From assembly GCA_008704415.1 (NCBI GenBank), contig VXIS01000149.1:1-64000 (forward strand): a stretch of 64,000 nt of DNA, in the 5' to 3' direction. Of the stretch, positions 44,826 to 56,506 are shown piece after piece (the stretch's first letter is position 1; each line of letters opens with the position of its first letter). The translations under genes were made by a program, and so were the position numbers. The DNA comes from Sphaerosporella brunnea (taxonomy: Eukaryota > Ascomycota > Pezizomycetes > Pezizales > Pyronemataceae). The notes under the pieces are model-generated. The model searched no databases and was not told where the DNA came from. It saw only the letters and a list, made by a program, of their open reading frames with translations.

Positions 44826-45231
44826 CGCTACTCGTGAGCCTATAGAGCTGTTCCACGGCCTTCAAATGCCACAAAGCCCTGGCATCACGTTTCTTCCAGC
44901 TCAGACTGGGAAAAGCACCGCTTGCACCGCTTGCCACCGAAAGTTCACATGTAGGTACATAACAGGACTGGAAAGTTCCGCAGCCTGTTCTCGATCAAAA
45001 AGCGAGCATGGCGCATATGGCGCCTTTGTTGCATGTTGTGACAGCGATGTTTGTTGTGCTACCTCTGGTAGCAATATCCAGAACGGGATGCATCATGAAT
45101 GGGATGATGGGTTGGGCTTGTGGGGGAGAAACTATGCGCGGTCCACTCCCGGATCTGTTCGTCATAAGACATGCCAGAACCACGGGCCTCTCCGTTCCGT
45201 CGGAGGATTAGCAGAACAGAGAACACGCTTA

Positions 45232-45500
45232 CTGTCGTTTGCATAAGTGTAGTCGTTTCCACTTCTCAACCGCGCTCGAGAAAAGTAGAGTCTGTGCACG
45301 CCGTTCCTTCCCGTCTTGTCGTCGTCTTGTCGTTGACCATACAATTCAGGCAACGCTCTGGGCGGGCGTTGCCTTAATTGCATACGGTCAACTACAAAAC
45401 AGGCAACTGCGCGCCCGCAGACTCTATTTCTCGTGCACAGACTCTACTTTTCCCGAGTGCTGTTGAGAAGTGGAAACGACTGCACTTATGCAAACGACAG
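45232..45500. mobile_element. 269 bp fold-back MITE related to the 4-3610 element
   Basis: Both arms match the TIR of the large transposon (GCATAAGTGTAGTCGTTTCC, AGAGTCTGTGCACG, ACAATTCAGGCAACGCTCTG), so the element is almost entirely TIR. The left flank is TA (45230-45231) and the right flank is TG (45501-45502), so the target duplication is imperfect. It is a non-autonomous member of the same family. Confidence 0.85.
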
Positions 45501-45502
45501 TG

Positions 45503-46214
45503 AATATGTAAAGTATTGCCCAGTCTCGGTGTTACCGGCGACAGCTACCAAACATGCATGCAGGTTTACCGGCGACGTTAACAACGTTGGCGCCTCGATC
45601 TATCCCGATATCAGGTGCGCGGCTGCTGGGCTAACTACCATTCCAGAAAAATCAAGGATGTTCGTATGTGCTTTTTTTCTGTACGAACACAAAACTCCGA
45701 GCGATTTGGATAGGGGTATCCATGCCAGCGGGTTGATCCGCAGATCGACCCCCCTATCTAACCATTTCTTCCACAGCGATTGGCTGGAAGAGTGTCAGAA
45801 CTTAGAAGAATAATTTGCGTCCCTTGCTATGTGTTTCACAGTCCGGTTTATCACGCTTACCACCCCCACTTCCCGCCCTCCAGGGAGCGGCATCTTCCTT
45901 GTCGTTTGGGCCGCTGAGCGTTAGAAGTCGTGCAGGATGGAGAAGCGGATCCGGATGATTGGGTTACGACTAACTCTTCACCCTTTTGACCGACGATTTG
46001 ATAAAGAACAGGACCATTATTTCTGGGACAAGAGAAAGGCGAAGCCCATACAACACAAGCCATTAAGTTGAAGAAAAAAATTTAAAAAAAAAAAAAAAAA
46101 AACACATGGATGCCTGAATCAGATACCAGATCTGCCGCCGGGGTAACACCGTAGACTCAAAACGAAAGTGCAGAACATTATACCACCCCCCCTTTCCGTC
46201 AACCACCTCCAGAT
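45503..46214. other. Gap without a supported gene
   Basis: Contains an A-run at about 46084-46101. No gene was recognised. Confidence 0.4.
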
Positions 46215-46565
46215 CTAGTGGACTCTACCTCCGCCGCGGCGGCTATACGCCACAACCCCTTCGGCAACCGCATCCTGGGCCAGCCATGCGTGTATCATTG
46301 GATCAACAGTTCTGTCGCCGTGGTGCTCGTGGCTGGCTAGAGTCGAGGCTGGGAGCGAGACCATGGCTGGTTGACCAGATCCCACGCCGCTCCCAGGCAA
46401 AGCTGCTGCTGCTGGAGCTTGAGGGCCCGGAAGGTCGAGCCCGAGAGATAGAAGAGCGTCATAGTGAATTGCGAGGGACTGAAGAAGTGAAGCTCGGTAG
46501 TCTGGGACATCGGTGGGCAGTGGGGGGAGTGCTGCTGGGGACGTCGTTGGTTGAGTAGAAGTCAT
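46215..46565 (-). CDS. Duplicated small protein, copy 2 (unknown function)
   Basis: Single-exon frame of 116 residues from the ATG at 46565, a paralogue of the 43287-43649 gene in the same orientation about 2.9 kb away. It shares the blocks listed there and ends YSRRGGGRVH, slightly longer than copy 1. The two copies are separated by a LINE and a MITE that probably arrived independently. Confidence 0.6.
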   Translation of the reverse strand: MTSTQPTTSPAALPPLPTDVPDYRASLLQSLAIHYDALLSLGLDLPGPQAPAAAALPGSGVGSGQPAMVSLPASTLASHEHHGDRTVDPMIHAWLAQDAVAEGVVAYSRRGGGRVH

Positions 46566-47392
46566 TTCGTTTTTTTCGTAAATTTACGGAAAGAGTGAAT
46601 AAGATGGTAAACCACTAAGGGAATTGGATTCTGAGGATGGTGTGGACCAGCCTCAAGTTCGTGATAGTCGCGTGAAAAGAGAAGGACTGGGAGCGAACGA
46701 TGAGGGAGTGATTAGGATTCACGATATAACTGACGAAGAGAGGAAGACTAGTGCCTTGGACTTCTTATATATATATATACAAACTATACTTCTGCGGAAT
46801 ATAGTGATTTATTTTCTTTTGCCTGCGGCTGATCGGATCGAAACCCCACAGACAGTGGTGGCGACAACACAGCAGACGGGACAGGTTTGAGTTTCGGGTC
46901 ATCGTTAACAGCAGTGTTGATGGCGTTCAGCCTAGTTGAAAAATTTCTTTTGGAGCCTACCCTCGACGACTTGGATAGCGGATATGTATCACCAATCTAT
47001 ATCTGTTGTTTACCTAGCACCAGGGACTTGCTCTGCAGGCGATTTACAGTGGGCTTCGTTTGACCACTCGAGGTGATAGAAGGGGACATCCGTGGTTTCA
47101 GGCCCGTTAGCGTCTGTATCTGAGGATTTTTGGAATCCCTGCCACCCCGGAAAACTGAGATCCTCGTTAAATCATAACATCTAAGTACATAGGTTAACCA
47201 AACGAAACCAATCACATGTTGGACATAAAATTTTCTCACAAGTGGGGAACACAGAGTCAGGCGCCTGCCTGAGCCGCATTGAAACAGAGCCACCTGCACG
47301 TAAGGGCAGCAAGTTCCTTCTTGCCTGCTTTCCTTCTGAGACACAAGGGAGTCCGAGGCATCGCTGCTAGCCAGTACAGATTGGTCAACGCT
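46566..47392. other. Gap without a supported gene
   Basis: TA-rich microsatellite near 46767-46778. No gene was recognised. Confidence 0.4.
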
Positions 47393-47800
47393 TTACATCC
47401 TTTTCGACGTCTAAGAAAGTCCGTAGCCGGCAACTTTGATGAAATCACAGAAGCTCATCAATCTCGTTGGTTGGCGGGCCAAAGAGTGCACATTCAGAGT
47501 GCGAGCATAGCTGAATGAGGCGTTTGGTTAGGTGGAAATTACTGCGCTCTGTCCAGAGCACACCGCCTGGTTGAGAGACATGATAGGCAAGCGAATGAGT
47601 GCCATTTCTGAAAGTTAATTGTCGGAAGCGGCATTGAAACATGTGAGCCACCGTCTACCAGCATTCCTCATGGTCGTCCCACCAAGAGGCGCAAGCGTAA
47701 GGTTGGGATTCGTCACCCGGGGGATAGGGCTGATGCTGGGATAAGGATAAAATAGGCCGTGGGGAAGCGAGCCTGGTGGGGATGTGAAAATGCGAAGGGA
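47393..47800 (-). repeat. Dispersed repeat with conserved frame, copy 1
   Basis: Matches 57520-57960 in opposite orientation. On the minus strand both copies read YHVSQPGGVLWTERSNFHLT, KRL.QLCSHSECALFGPP and end ELL-stop. This copy has about 100 bp that the other lacks between the upstream block and YHVSQPG. Identity unknown; possibly the end of a retroelement or a captured gene. Confidence 0.65.
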
Positions 47801-48088
47801 GCAGGCGGATGCCAAAAAAAATTATTGAAAAAATTCCAAGAGCTCTTAAAAAAGCGGCAGACAGCCTTTAGATGCCTTGTAAAGAATTTTGTGTGAGGAT
47901 CTATCACGAGAAATTGTAAATAGAGGAAGTATCGTATTGACTCGGATATAAATCACAGTTGAGCACTCGCGCCCAGCCAGATGATCGAATTCCCTGAAAT
48001 CCAACGAAGGAAACTGCATCAAAACCAGACAACAAGCACACCAAAATCTGCTCGCCGATGACAGGTGCATGGGGGCCGTTATGTATTT

Positions 48089-48347
48089 CCTAAGTACCAC
48101 CAAGGTTGGGGCATGGCCTGATAGAGGCACTCTGTGTTGAGATCTCATTGCTTATGACATATCACGAATTTCCTTGGTGCAATTATATTACATGGTGCGA
48201 ATTCCTTGGTGCGATTTCCTTGGTCTTTTTTCCTTAGAAGGGCCCCAGGCCTCAGTAGTCGGCTCTGCCGAAGGGGTAGCATAGTCTCTTCTTTCTACAT
48301 ATGTCATGGCCGCAAGCGGCCGAATACAATATGATTAAAACAAAACC
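48089..48347 (+). mobile_element. 5'-truncated LINE 3' end inserted in a coding frame
   Basis: LINE 3' UTR (CCACCAAGGTTGGGGCATGG also occurs inverted near 10331-10350), intact hairpin at 48308-48321, and tail ending about 48347. The opposite-strand frame 48304-49392 runs straight into it, so the LINE interrupted that gene. Confidence 0.8.
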
Positions 48348-49392
48348 AAAATTTGCTCTTGTCCGCCATACGACTAATATCGTCCCAAGCGCGGTGTCCC
48401 ACCATTGCGGCGCACAAGGGGTGTCCGCTCACCCATGGCTCCTCGAAAAAATCACCAGATGGTGCAGCCTTGGACCATTTGTTGCCTTTGCGTTCAAGAC
48501 AAAAGGCCTCTCGGTTCGCCACCGCCAGCAAGTGACGGTCCAGCGCGCCATTGTCGACCGTCCACTGAACGTCTCCACATGGCAATTGCATGGGCTCGCT
48601 GGCACGGGAAGAAACAATGGCGATCAATGAATGCATGTCCGAGTCCTTACTCACGTCGTCAGGCTTCTTCCCATCATTGGTCGGCGGAGCATGAACGTTG
48701 AACGCCCCGTTAACCCACGCAACAACCATCCAGAGCACAGGATCTTGCCTCGCAAAGATAAGCATCGATGCAAAGGCGTGAACGGAGCGGTGGCCTGCGT
48801 AAAACTGCCCCTGGTGCCAAGTTGCGGGGCTTGTCCCTTCTAGCAGGGTGATCTCCACCTGCTCACCGTTCTTCAATCTCTCCATGGTATCTCGACCGAT
48901 GGCCTGTTCCAAGGCGAACTCAAGCTGGTCTCTCGTAGGCATCAGGATTGATTTCGACCAGGCCGGGATTGACACAGGCGCAGTTTTGGGGCGCCGCCCA
49001 GGAGCACGGTATGTGCGACCATCCATGGCTTTGGGTTTTTGCCGTCTGCGTACTGGCGGTTCGGCTTCATCGTCCTCGTCTTCCGATGCGCTATCGCTCT
49101 CTGACTCAATTTCCGGAAAGCTCTCGGCTGGAGCTTTTCTCGGGCCCTTTCTGATTTTATATTCTCGCACCTCCGGGTCTGGACCTTTACACTCACTGCA
49201 CCACCACCACTCTTGTCCATCACGCTGAAACTTGACCCCATACAAGTAGATGTGGGAGGTCAGCGGCCGCTTTTTTGAGCCTCGTCCCTCAGTAGGAGTC
49301 CCGGTCACAGGATTCAGTCCGCGCTTCAAGTTTCGCCTTCTCCTTGGGGTATCTATTGTTAGAATTAGGTAGTGAGGAAAGCCTTATTGAGG
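48304..49392 (-). CDS. Unknown protein truncated by a LINE
   Basis: Open minus frame of about 360 codons without an ATG at its start. The first residues follow a CTAAC...AATAG sequence, so an upstream exon is likely. It encodes a basic N terminus (RRRRNLKRGLN), a C-x2-C pair (WWWCSECKG), an acidic Asp/Glu/Ser stretch, then a globular half (YAGHRSVHAFASMLIFA, DPVLWMVVAWVNGAFNVHAP, EEPWVSGHPLCAAMVGHRAW). Its last 15 codons are antisense LINE tail, so the native C terminus is lost. It lies directly downstream of a piggyBac transposase fragment in the same orientation and could be part of that element. No known family. Confidence 0.55.
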
Positions 49393-49480
49393 TACAGTTG
49401 CTTTATTGTAGCTCGCTAGAAGTGAAGTAATAACACTGCAAACAAACGGCCCCCCCCCCTCAAGCATGACTCACTAACCA

Positions 49481-49880
49481 TCACTCGCGAGTTCTGGTTA
49501 AACAAGCCTCAAACACGAAGATTACAACATCTATCGTCTCCCCGGTGATATCAGGATCAGCAGGGGGTTCAACAGAAGGAGACATCAATTGGTCCGGTTG
49601 GGAGTTCGCACTGTGACTCATCTTATCCAGTATCTTGACTATCTGGAGTATCTGAGTGGCCTTACAAGGGAAAATAGCTTTTGGCTTGATATTGAGCAGC
49701 TTGAACACCATCGAGCAAATGATAAAGGCGTTGACGATGGCGCAAAAAAAAAGGAGTGGCATCCAGTTGTGGACTGTCCGCAGTTGCACGGAATAATAGC
49801 TCTGTCGTTGGTCTACGCCACCCATATGAAAATTGTAGCGCACTGAGGCTTTGGGCAGTGCCAACTATCGACTGGCCCCC
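49481..49880 (-). pseudogene. PiggyBac-type transposase C-terminal fragment
   Basis: The minus frame contains YNFHMGGVDQRQSYYSVQLR, NWMPLLFFCAIVNAFII, matching the conserved HMGGVD..D....YYS block and following helices of piggyBac (DDE_Tnp_1_7) transposases. The catalytic Asp-bearing N-terminal portion is absent and the upstream frame is broken. TTAA ends were not located. Confidence 0.75.
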
Positions 49881-49959
49881 CACACTTCTTGAACCGGTGT
49901 TCGGTTTTGTTTGTGCGGTTGTCCTAGGTCTCCTGCGTAGTGCCATTTCGACATTCCGC

Positions 49960-50356
49960 ACAATCGATAATCACATACAATCACTTGTTTCAAAATCTCA
50001 CACATGCAACACCTCCATTCCCATCCACGCTCCGCCCACGCCCACCCTATGCTACACTACAACCATAAACGAAAGCAAACGACAGCAAGCAAGCGTGTAC
50101 ACACAACGGGGAAAAGGTATAAAAGAGCTGTCAAAAAGAAACAAATCCTTCTCGTATTGGTTCCCCCATCCCCCATCCACCACCAATCATCTCCTTCCCA
50201 ACACTGCAACCAGCCCAATCATCCAAACAAAAACTCCCGAAACAATCGCTAACACCCATAAATCAAAAATCAAAACATCAAAAGCTCTGATACAGCAAAG
50301 ACAGGAACGCGCAAAGGCACACAAAAACCAAAAACGGACGGTAAGTAATTCATCAA

Positions 50357-50392
<36 letters not shown>

Positions 50393-50824
50393 AGTGCGAG
50401 GAAAGAAAAGATGACACCACGAAGTAGGATAAACGAAAACCCGCCCAAATGATATCAACGTTGAGGCAATAGATATAAAATCGCGAGCAAAAAAAAGACG
50501 GAGGGAAACACTTATGGAAAAAAAAACACAGAAAGTTCGCAAACCTCCCTATAAATGATTACAGGAATCAGAAAAAAAAAAAAAAAAAAAAAAAAACGTT
50601 GACAAAAGTAACTGGAGATTCCAGACGAAGGATAGAGGTTAAGCTCGTCCAGAAAAGGACCTATGGTGAAGTGATGAAAGTATAATGTGATACCCGTCCA
50701 TGGCGAGTAGAATCGAACTAAATGCAGACTTTTTGTGTATATTTCGGAGGGTCATCATAATCGTTTCATCTGCGAGCGTTGCGGGCGTTTGCGTATCGTG
50801 CACATCGTTTCGTCGTCGGATTCA
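49960..50824. other. A-rich intergenic region
   Basis: Contains two long A tracts, 50360-50389 (30 A) and 50572-50596 (25 A), within A/C-rich sequence. It is the 3' flank of the transcription factor on the opposite strand. No gene is supported. Confidence 0.5.
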
Positions 50825-53756
50825 TCAACCAATAAATTCCCCGTTGACTATCTCCCACCATGCCACTCCCTCAGACCATACTCTCTGCATCAACAGTCTG
50901 GCATGCTTGACCTGGAAAAGGTTAGGAAAGTGTCTGCGATTTTGAAGTTGCAGCATTTACCTGAGTCAACCCAGTTTTTTCCACCTCCAGCATCCGCTGC
51001 AGTGTGTATCGCCGGTGTTCGTAATCGATGGCCTCGCAGCCAGCAGTAAACAGCGGGAACAGCAAGCAGTTCTCTGCCGTTCCGCCATGCTTGACCTTGT
51101 ACATCGCCTCCACAATCAGACCAACGGCATGCTGCACGTCGGAATGGTCGGTAGGATAACCCAACACTCTGCGATAGAGGTGAATCTCTGCCGCCCAATG
51201 GAACGCATCGTTTGTGGCTAAAAGCTCCTCCTCATCAAAATCGTCGATGTCACTGCCGTTGTGGAAGTGCGCGTATCCATCGTCATGGGCATGGCTACAT
51301 CGGCCAACAGATTTCGACTTGGATTCCCGCAGCTCATCGCGTAACCGAAGGGCATTTCTAAGCACCTCCTTGGATGGCTGCCAGATGTTCTCCTGTTCGC
51401 GACTACCCCGGCGCATTTGCTTGAGCATCTTGCGTTCGCCTTCGCACCGCCTAGCAAGCTCCCCGATTTTATGGAGAATGGAAACACATCGGGTCGTGAA
51501 GCCGAAAAAGCAATCCACCGAAAATTCCGCCAACTCATCTTCAGTATCGTTGGTCCAATACTTTCCGCTGTCACTCAATACCGGCTCATCGATCTCCCTG
51601 CCACTCAGCCGCCCCAGGAGGTCCAGATAAGCGAACCACCTCACCAGGAAATACGAGACAGTATCGCCGCTGTGCATGCCTTGGGCACCACCTCGGGAGA
51701 CAATAATTCTCCGTGCAGCATTCAAATGGGTTTGCCACGTCAATCCGCTCGAAGCGAATGGATTAGGCGAAACGATTTGGTAGGAAGCGAGCATGATTGC
51801 TGTAGCAAGACTTGCATCGCTCGTGGCACCTGCTGGATGGTTCAATGCGATGTTGAGGCTCCGCACCGTCTCGTCAATGAACCCGCCGATCCGTTCCGTC
51901 GGTTCCGGATGGTTGAGTAACCGCGCTTGATGACTAGCCGAGTATGCAAGCAGCAAATTCATCAAGTGGTCCGTTTCAACAGCCACTAGATAACGCAATC
52001 AGCGATGCGCAATCAAAGTGGGGTACACAAACAAGGGTTACCCACTTTGTGGCAAAATGTGCTTGAACGGATTTTCCGAGCAGTCGTGCGGCACCAGCAA
52101 CCTTGCGGTATGTTTCAAATAGTGGTGGAAGTACATCTTGTTTTGCTCGTTGGACAGCAACCATTGTGGTAGGGGATCTAGCCTTCTAGGAATGGACATC
52201 TGGTCCGGATAAGCCGAGTTCAGTTTGAAAAATCGTCGGGCATTATTCACCTGCATGTTGAAGTTGTCGCCTTCAAAGTCGTTCCGCGGAATCTCCTCAA
52301 CGTCGTCGTCGTCGTCCAGGTCTTGGCCATGGCCATTGGCGTATCCTGAGGGCTCCTCCGGTTTGAAGTTCATCCCATATCCGTTATAGCCTCCGTTGTA
52401 AGCATCCACTAAACTCTCGACTGACACTCTGCGCATCACCACGTTAGAGTCCATACCGATTCCAGTCACGGCGGGTAGATCCATGAGGGGTTCAGCCATG
52501 CTGCTCATGGGCCCCATAGTGACAACAGGCCCCATAGTGACGACAGGCCCCATAGTGACGACAGGCCCCATGCTAACGACCGGCCCCATGGTGACCGGCA
52601 TGAAGTCGACAGCCTCCGCCAATGATGCAGTAAGTTGAGGAGCCGAAGTCATGGGAGTCATGGTGTGCCTCCCAGTAGTGTAAATATACGGTGACATCGG
52701 CGGCGGTGCCGTGGGTGAAGTGCTAGTCCTGAGTTTCTTGGGGGGTGATGCGATAATTGATGGAGGAGGGTGATGGAAGTTCTTGTGTTGCTGAGGAGAC
52801 ATGACCGGCCCTTGCGCAAATGGGATTTCGGGACTGGAAGAGTGCGGGCGCGGACTGTGAAAGCTTGTCGTCGCAAGAGGCGAAGTCACTGTATGATTGG
52901 GAGAGAAGGACCCAGAAGAATAAGGGCTGAAATACGGCCGGTCGGCATGGCCTCGCATTTGGCTCTCATCAAAGGGGGACGCCAGCGACGGCGCAGAGCT
53001 GGTGGGCGTCACGGTCTGCGGCCATCCGAAGGAATTCGAACGACTATGGGTGTGGCCGTTTGTCCTGGACGTGCTGCGATCAGGCCGCAATGGCTGCGCC
53101 ATTGGTATTTGTACGGTCAGTCCTGAATCGAGCGGGGCGGTTGTGGCGATCGGTGCCGCCATAGACATGGTGGCAGGAGATGGCGGTGGTGGCGGCGCCG
53201 GCACGTTGTGAGCGGGCAAGGCGGGCATATTCTCGCCGACGGCAAAGACTGTCTGGTATCCCGACATGCCAGTCTTCTTGTTGCTGTTCACTCGAGGTAC
53301 CGATGGCTTCCTGGCCGTACTCGGGCTCGCCTGAATGAACGCCTGCGGGCTCGGGAAATGCTGGTTGAGAGAGAATTGGCCTGCACCGGGGATGAACTGG
53401 GACTGATCATCGCCATTCGGATCGTGATTTCCTCCATTCTCCTGCAACTTCTTTTTCAACGGCCGCCCACCCCAAGACAGTCGAATTTTGTAGTCGCAGT
53501 CTTCATCGAGTCGCTCGCAGTTGCTGCATCGCGGTTTCTCCTCGCCACACTTGACTTTCCGTGCTTTGCAGTTCCTAAAATGCAAACATCAGCTCAGGCC
53601 ACATTGAGATCCGCGCATCACGACTCGGACTCGAAATCGAATCCGGCCATCGCAAGTGAGATAGAAAAAATAAATAAAAAAAGGCAAGGTTTGTTACCAA
53701 CAGCCGTTTCGACTCCGTCGCCGAATCTCCCTCCCTGCGACCGGTGCACGAGGCAT
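50825..53756 (-). CDS. Zn2Cys6 transcription factor with fungal-specific domain
   Basis: Model on -: 53756-53698, 53574-52046, 51985-50961 and 50911-50825, 899 residues, three introns (123, 60 and 49 nt) all frame-exact. The finger straddles intron 1: NGCW from exon 1 joins NCKARKVKCGEEKPRC and SNCERLDEDC, completing the six cysteines at residues about 19-45, followed by WGGRPLKKK. Residues 60-430 are disordered and Ser/Pro-rich and include an 18-nt coding repeat (MGPVVT). From about residue 480 a helical regulatory domain of the Fungal_trans_2 type begins (RRLDPLPQWLL, NPFKHILPQMAVETDHLMNLLLAYSASH) and runs to the C terminus (WWEIVNGEFIG). It should act as a nuclear DNA-binding regulator. 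Targets cannot be deduced. Confidence 0.9.
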
Positions 53757-54410
53757 TGAGAGATGGGATGAATATTTCCCCCGGCCTTCGGTGTTGAGTT
53801 TGGCTTTCTGGGGTGAGAAGTTGACTGGACGTTGGAAGTCGAGTCCAGCGACGAGGGCTGCTCTCGGTCTCTCTCTATCTCGCTCTCGGACAGTTGCCTT
53901 GCACGAAAACGGCTAGAGGGGCTCACGCTCAAGTCGGCGAGAAATCGCGGAGCGCAAGAATTTACAAGAACGGCCTTAAACCGACGGCAGCGAGTAAAGA
54001 AAGACCAGCCGCGTACGAAGATTCGGGAAAGGAATAAACGGCAAAGATTCGAGATGACAGGAGAAACGAGGGGTAAGATGTGGGATGGATTGGGGGGGGG
54101 GGGGGGAGGGGAGAAAACGGCTCAAGAAAGAAATGCGACGCGGCGGTGGGAGCGGCAGTGTGAAGTAAGGTCTCGGCGGGTGTGCTTTTCTTGGGGGCAG
54201 GATTATCAGCGGGGATGGCTAACAAGCAAGCAGCATGGCATGGCATAGCACACACCAGCAAGCCCACTAGATACACCACGACCGAGTGGAGGGAGGGTTG
54301 GGGGGTGGTGGGTGGTGGGTGGGTGGTGCTGGGTGGCCGAGGGCGAGCAGACGGAATTATTGGTTGGGCGGCTGTTCGTTCGCTCGCTCGAATGAAGTAC
54401 CACCTATGGG

Positions 54411-54462
<52 letters not shown>

Positions 54463-56474
54463 TGTCTCTACTAGAGTAGGAGAAATAGGTACCGGTAACT
54501 ATCCCATCCACTCTAGCATGTATCAAGTATCTTCTAGTCGTCGTGTACTCCGAGCCATCCGTCGACTTTTTGCTGGCAGGTTGCGTGTATGATGTGCCTA
54601 TTTTGATCGAATTGGGATTCTTTTCCGCTGGGGGAGAGACGCTGTGGATCCCGCAAACTACAATTTTCCCTGGTAATATTATTATTCATGGGCGGGATTT
54701 TGCGATAATAATAATAATAATAACTAACGAACAAACGCAAGAGAGGGAAGCCGGACTGCGACTCGGGGGTCCGCCGTGGGGAGAAACTGATTGAAGGGGG
54801 GCCACCAAGAGAGAGATAGATAGGAATGTGGTTATGCACCGGCACCCCTCTGGACTGCGGGGAACGGGAAGACCGATGCAGTTAGTTGCTTTCATCTGAC
54901 AAGCCGGACGTCAAGGAGGAAACACGAGGGCAGAGCCAAGGGAAGGAGGGGAAGTTCTGGAGGCAGTGCGATGTACCGGACGGCGGCGCAAGGTGAGCCC
55001 TTCTTCACCGCCGGATTCTCTGTTAACCCATGCGCGCGGGACGGCCCCGCAACCAAACCTCCACAGCCATCGCCGCCAGCAACATCGGCAGCAACGCCGG
55101 CCCCAGCACGCTGCCTACCAAATACGCACCCATCGGATGTCCTTTGTTGAGCTTCTCGGAAAGTCTGGTGGATACGGGATAACAATCCAGTGACTCCGAG
55201 TGACAGCGCAGAAAGTCAAATAAAATTGGCTGCATGCCCCCCCAGGACGATGCTTTTCGAGATCGAGAAATCTCACTTTGCTTTTGGAATTGGTGGGGCG
55301 ATGCAGGCCGAGCGAGCCCTTGAAAATTGTCTGTCGCCGCCTGTGTCCGTGAGTCGCAGCAGCAGCAAGCAGCGATCCGCCGCCTCCAAATCATGGGCGG
55401 GGGCGGTCCAATTCTGCAGCAGGGATCGTTTAGGATGGACGGAGGCCACACTCGCATGCAGAGGGATTGGCTGGCGGGAATTAACTGCTGGTTGGTTGGA
55501 TCCGAACTGCCGAACGAAGAACAAACAGACGAATTGAGTGGCTGATTGATTGTTTGTGCATTGTCATCTGAAAGTGTTCGGTGAGCGCAGGGGGTTGGTT
55601 GGTTGGAGGTGACTTTTTGTTTACCCCCCTCGTCGAGCTCGAAACAACGGTCTGGCGTGCTGCCCTGGCTTTCTCCGTGCCACAACATGGTTTCTAATTG
55701 AACAGCTCCTCGTTTAGGGTGCATAGTCTCACCAGAAAGGCCCCCTTACCAACCTTAATGCATGTCCCGAGACTATCCGTCCTCTGCATGACCAGATCGT
55801 GAAGGCGATTATGCCCGTGCTTTCATCGTCACTGCACAGGCATTTGCTGCGGCAAACGGTGAAGGAGAATTCGTGATTTAAGAGGATGATTGCGATGTTG
55901 AGTGTGGAGTATGGCGCTAACAAACGCGCTCCGCTCCCTCAATTGATCCGCCCCCAGCCTTGGGGCCCGCTTCTCCGTAGCCCACGTGTGATAGCAGTTA
56001 CAAGCACTGCTAGACTCTAGAGTAACCCCTAGGTGGAGTAAGTGTAGTCGGGCGGTCATGTTCAAAAGAAGGAACTTCGGTCGGCAGCCTTCTCGACCGT
56101 TGTGATCCGTGTCGCGTTACGCCACCTACTCGATGTGTTCCACAGCTCATGACTCCCAGATAGCAGCGCGATACAATCTGCCTCACGACGCCCGTCTATG
56201 TTCTGAGATAAGTACCTATTCGTCATCAGGCAAGGCAGCACAGCGTCATAAGCCTAAGCCACGCAGCGGGCCTCCATCCATCCATAGGTAGCACGAGTAT
56301 AACTTCCAACAGCTCGCTTTTTGGAACACATCAAATAGCTTTTCCCGGTCAGCTTATATATATATATATACACACATATCCCATGAAACTTCCCCTCAAA
56401 TGCGAACACCCGCGGCCTGGGGAGATTACGTCTTATTATATGAAGTCTGTAGAGTACGCAGAGCCGGCAGAGAC

Positions 56475-56506
<32 letters not shown>

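Noticed and set aside
44605..45246. 213-codon plus frame
   Set aside because: Antisense to the LINE fragment and MITE flank.
49756..50361. 201-codon plus frame
   Set aside because: Antisense to the piggyBac fragment at one end and low-complexity Thr/Ser/Asn-rich at the other.
54182..54592. Plus frame rich in Gly/Trp/Leu
   Set aside because: Translation of the GGCT microsatellite and G-rich sequence.
55023..55724. 233-codon minus frame ending in a hydrophobic helix
   Set aside because: No family or splice structure; the helix may come from GC-rich chance sequence, though a small membrane protein cannot be excluded.
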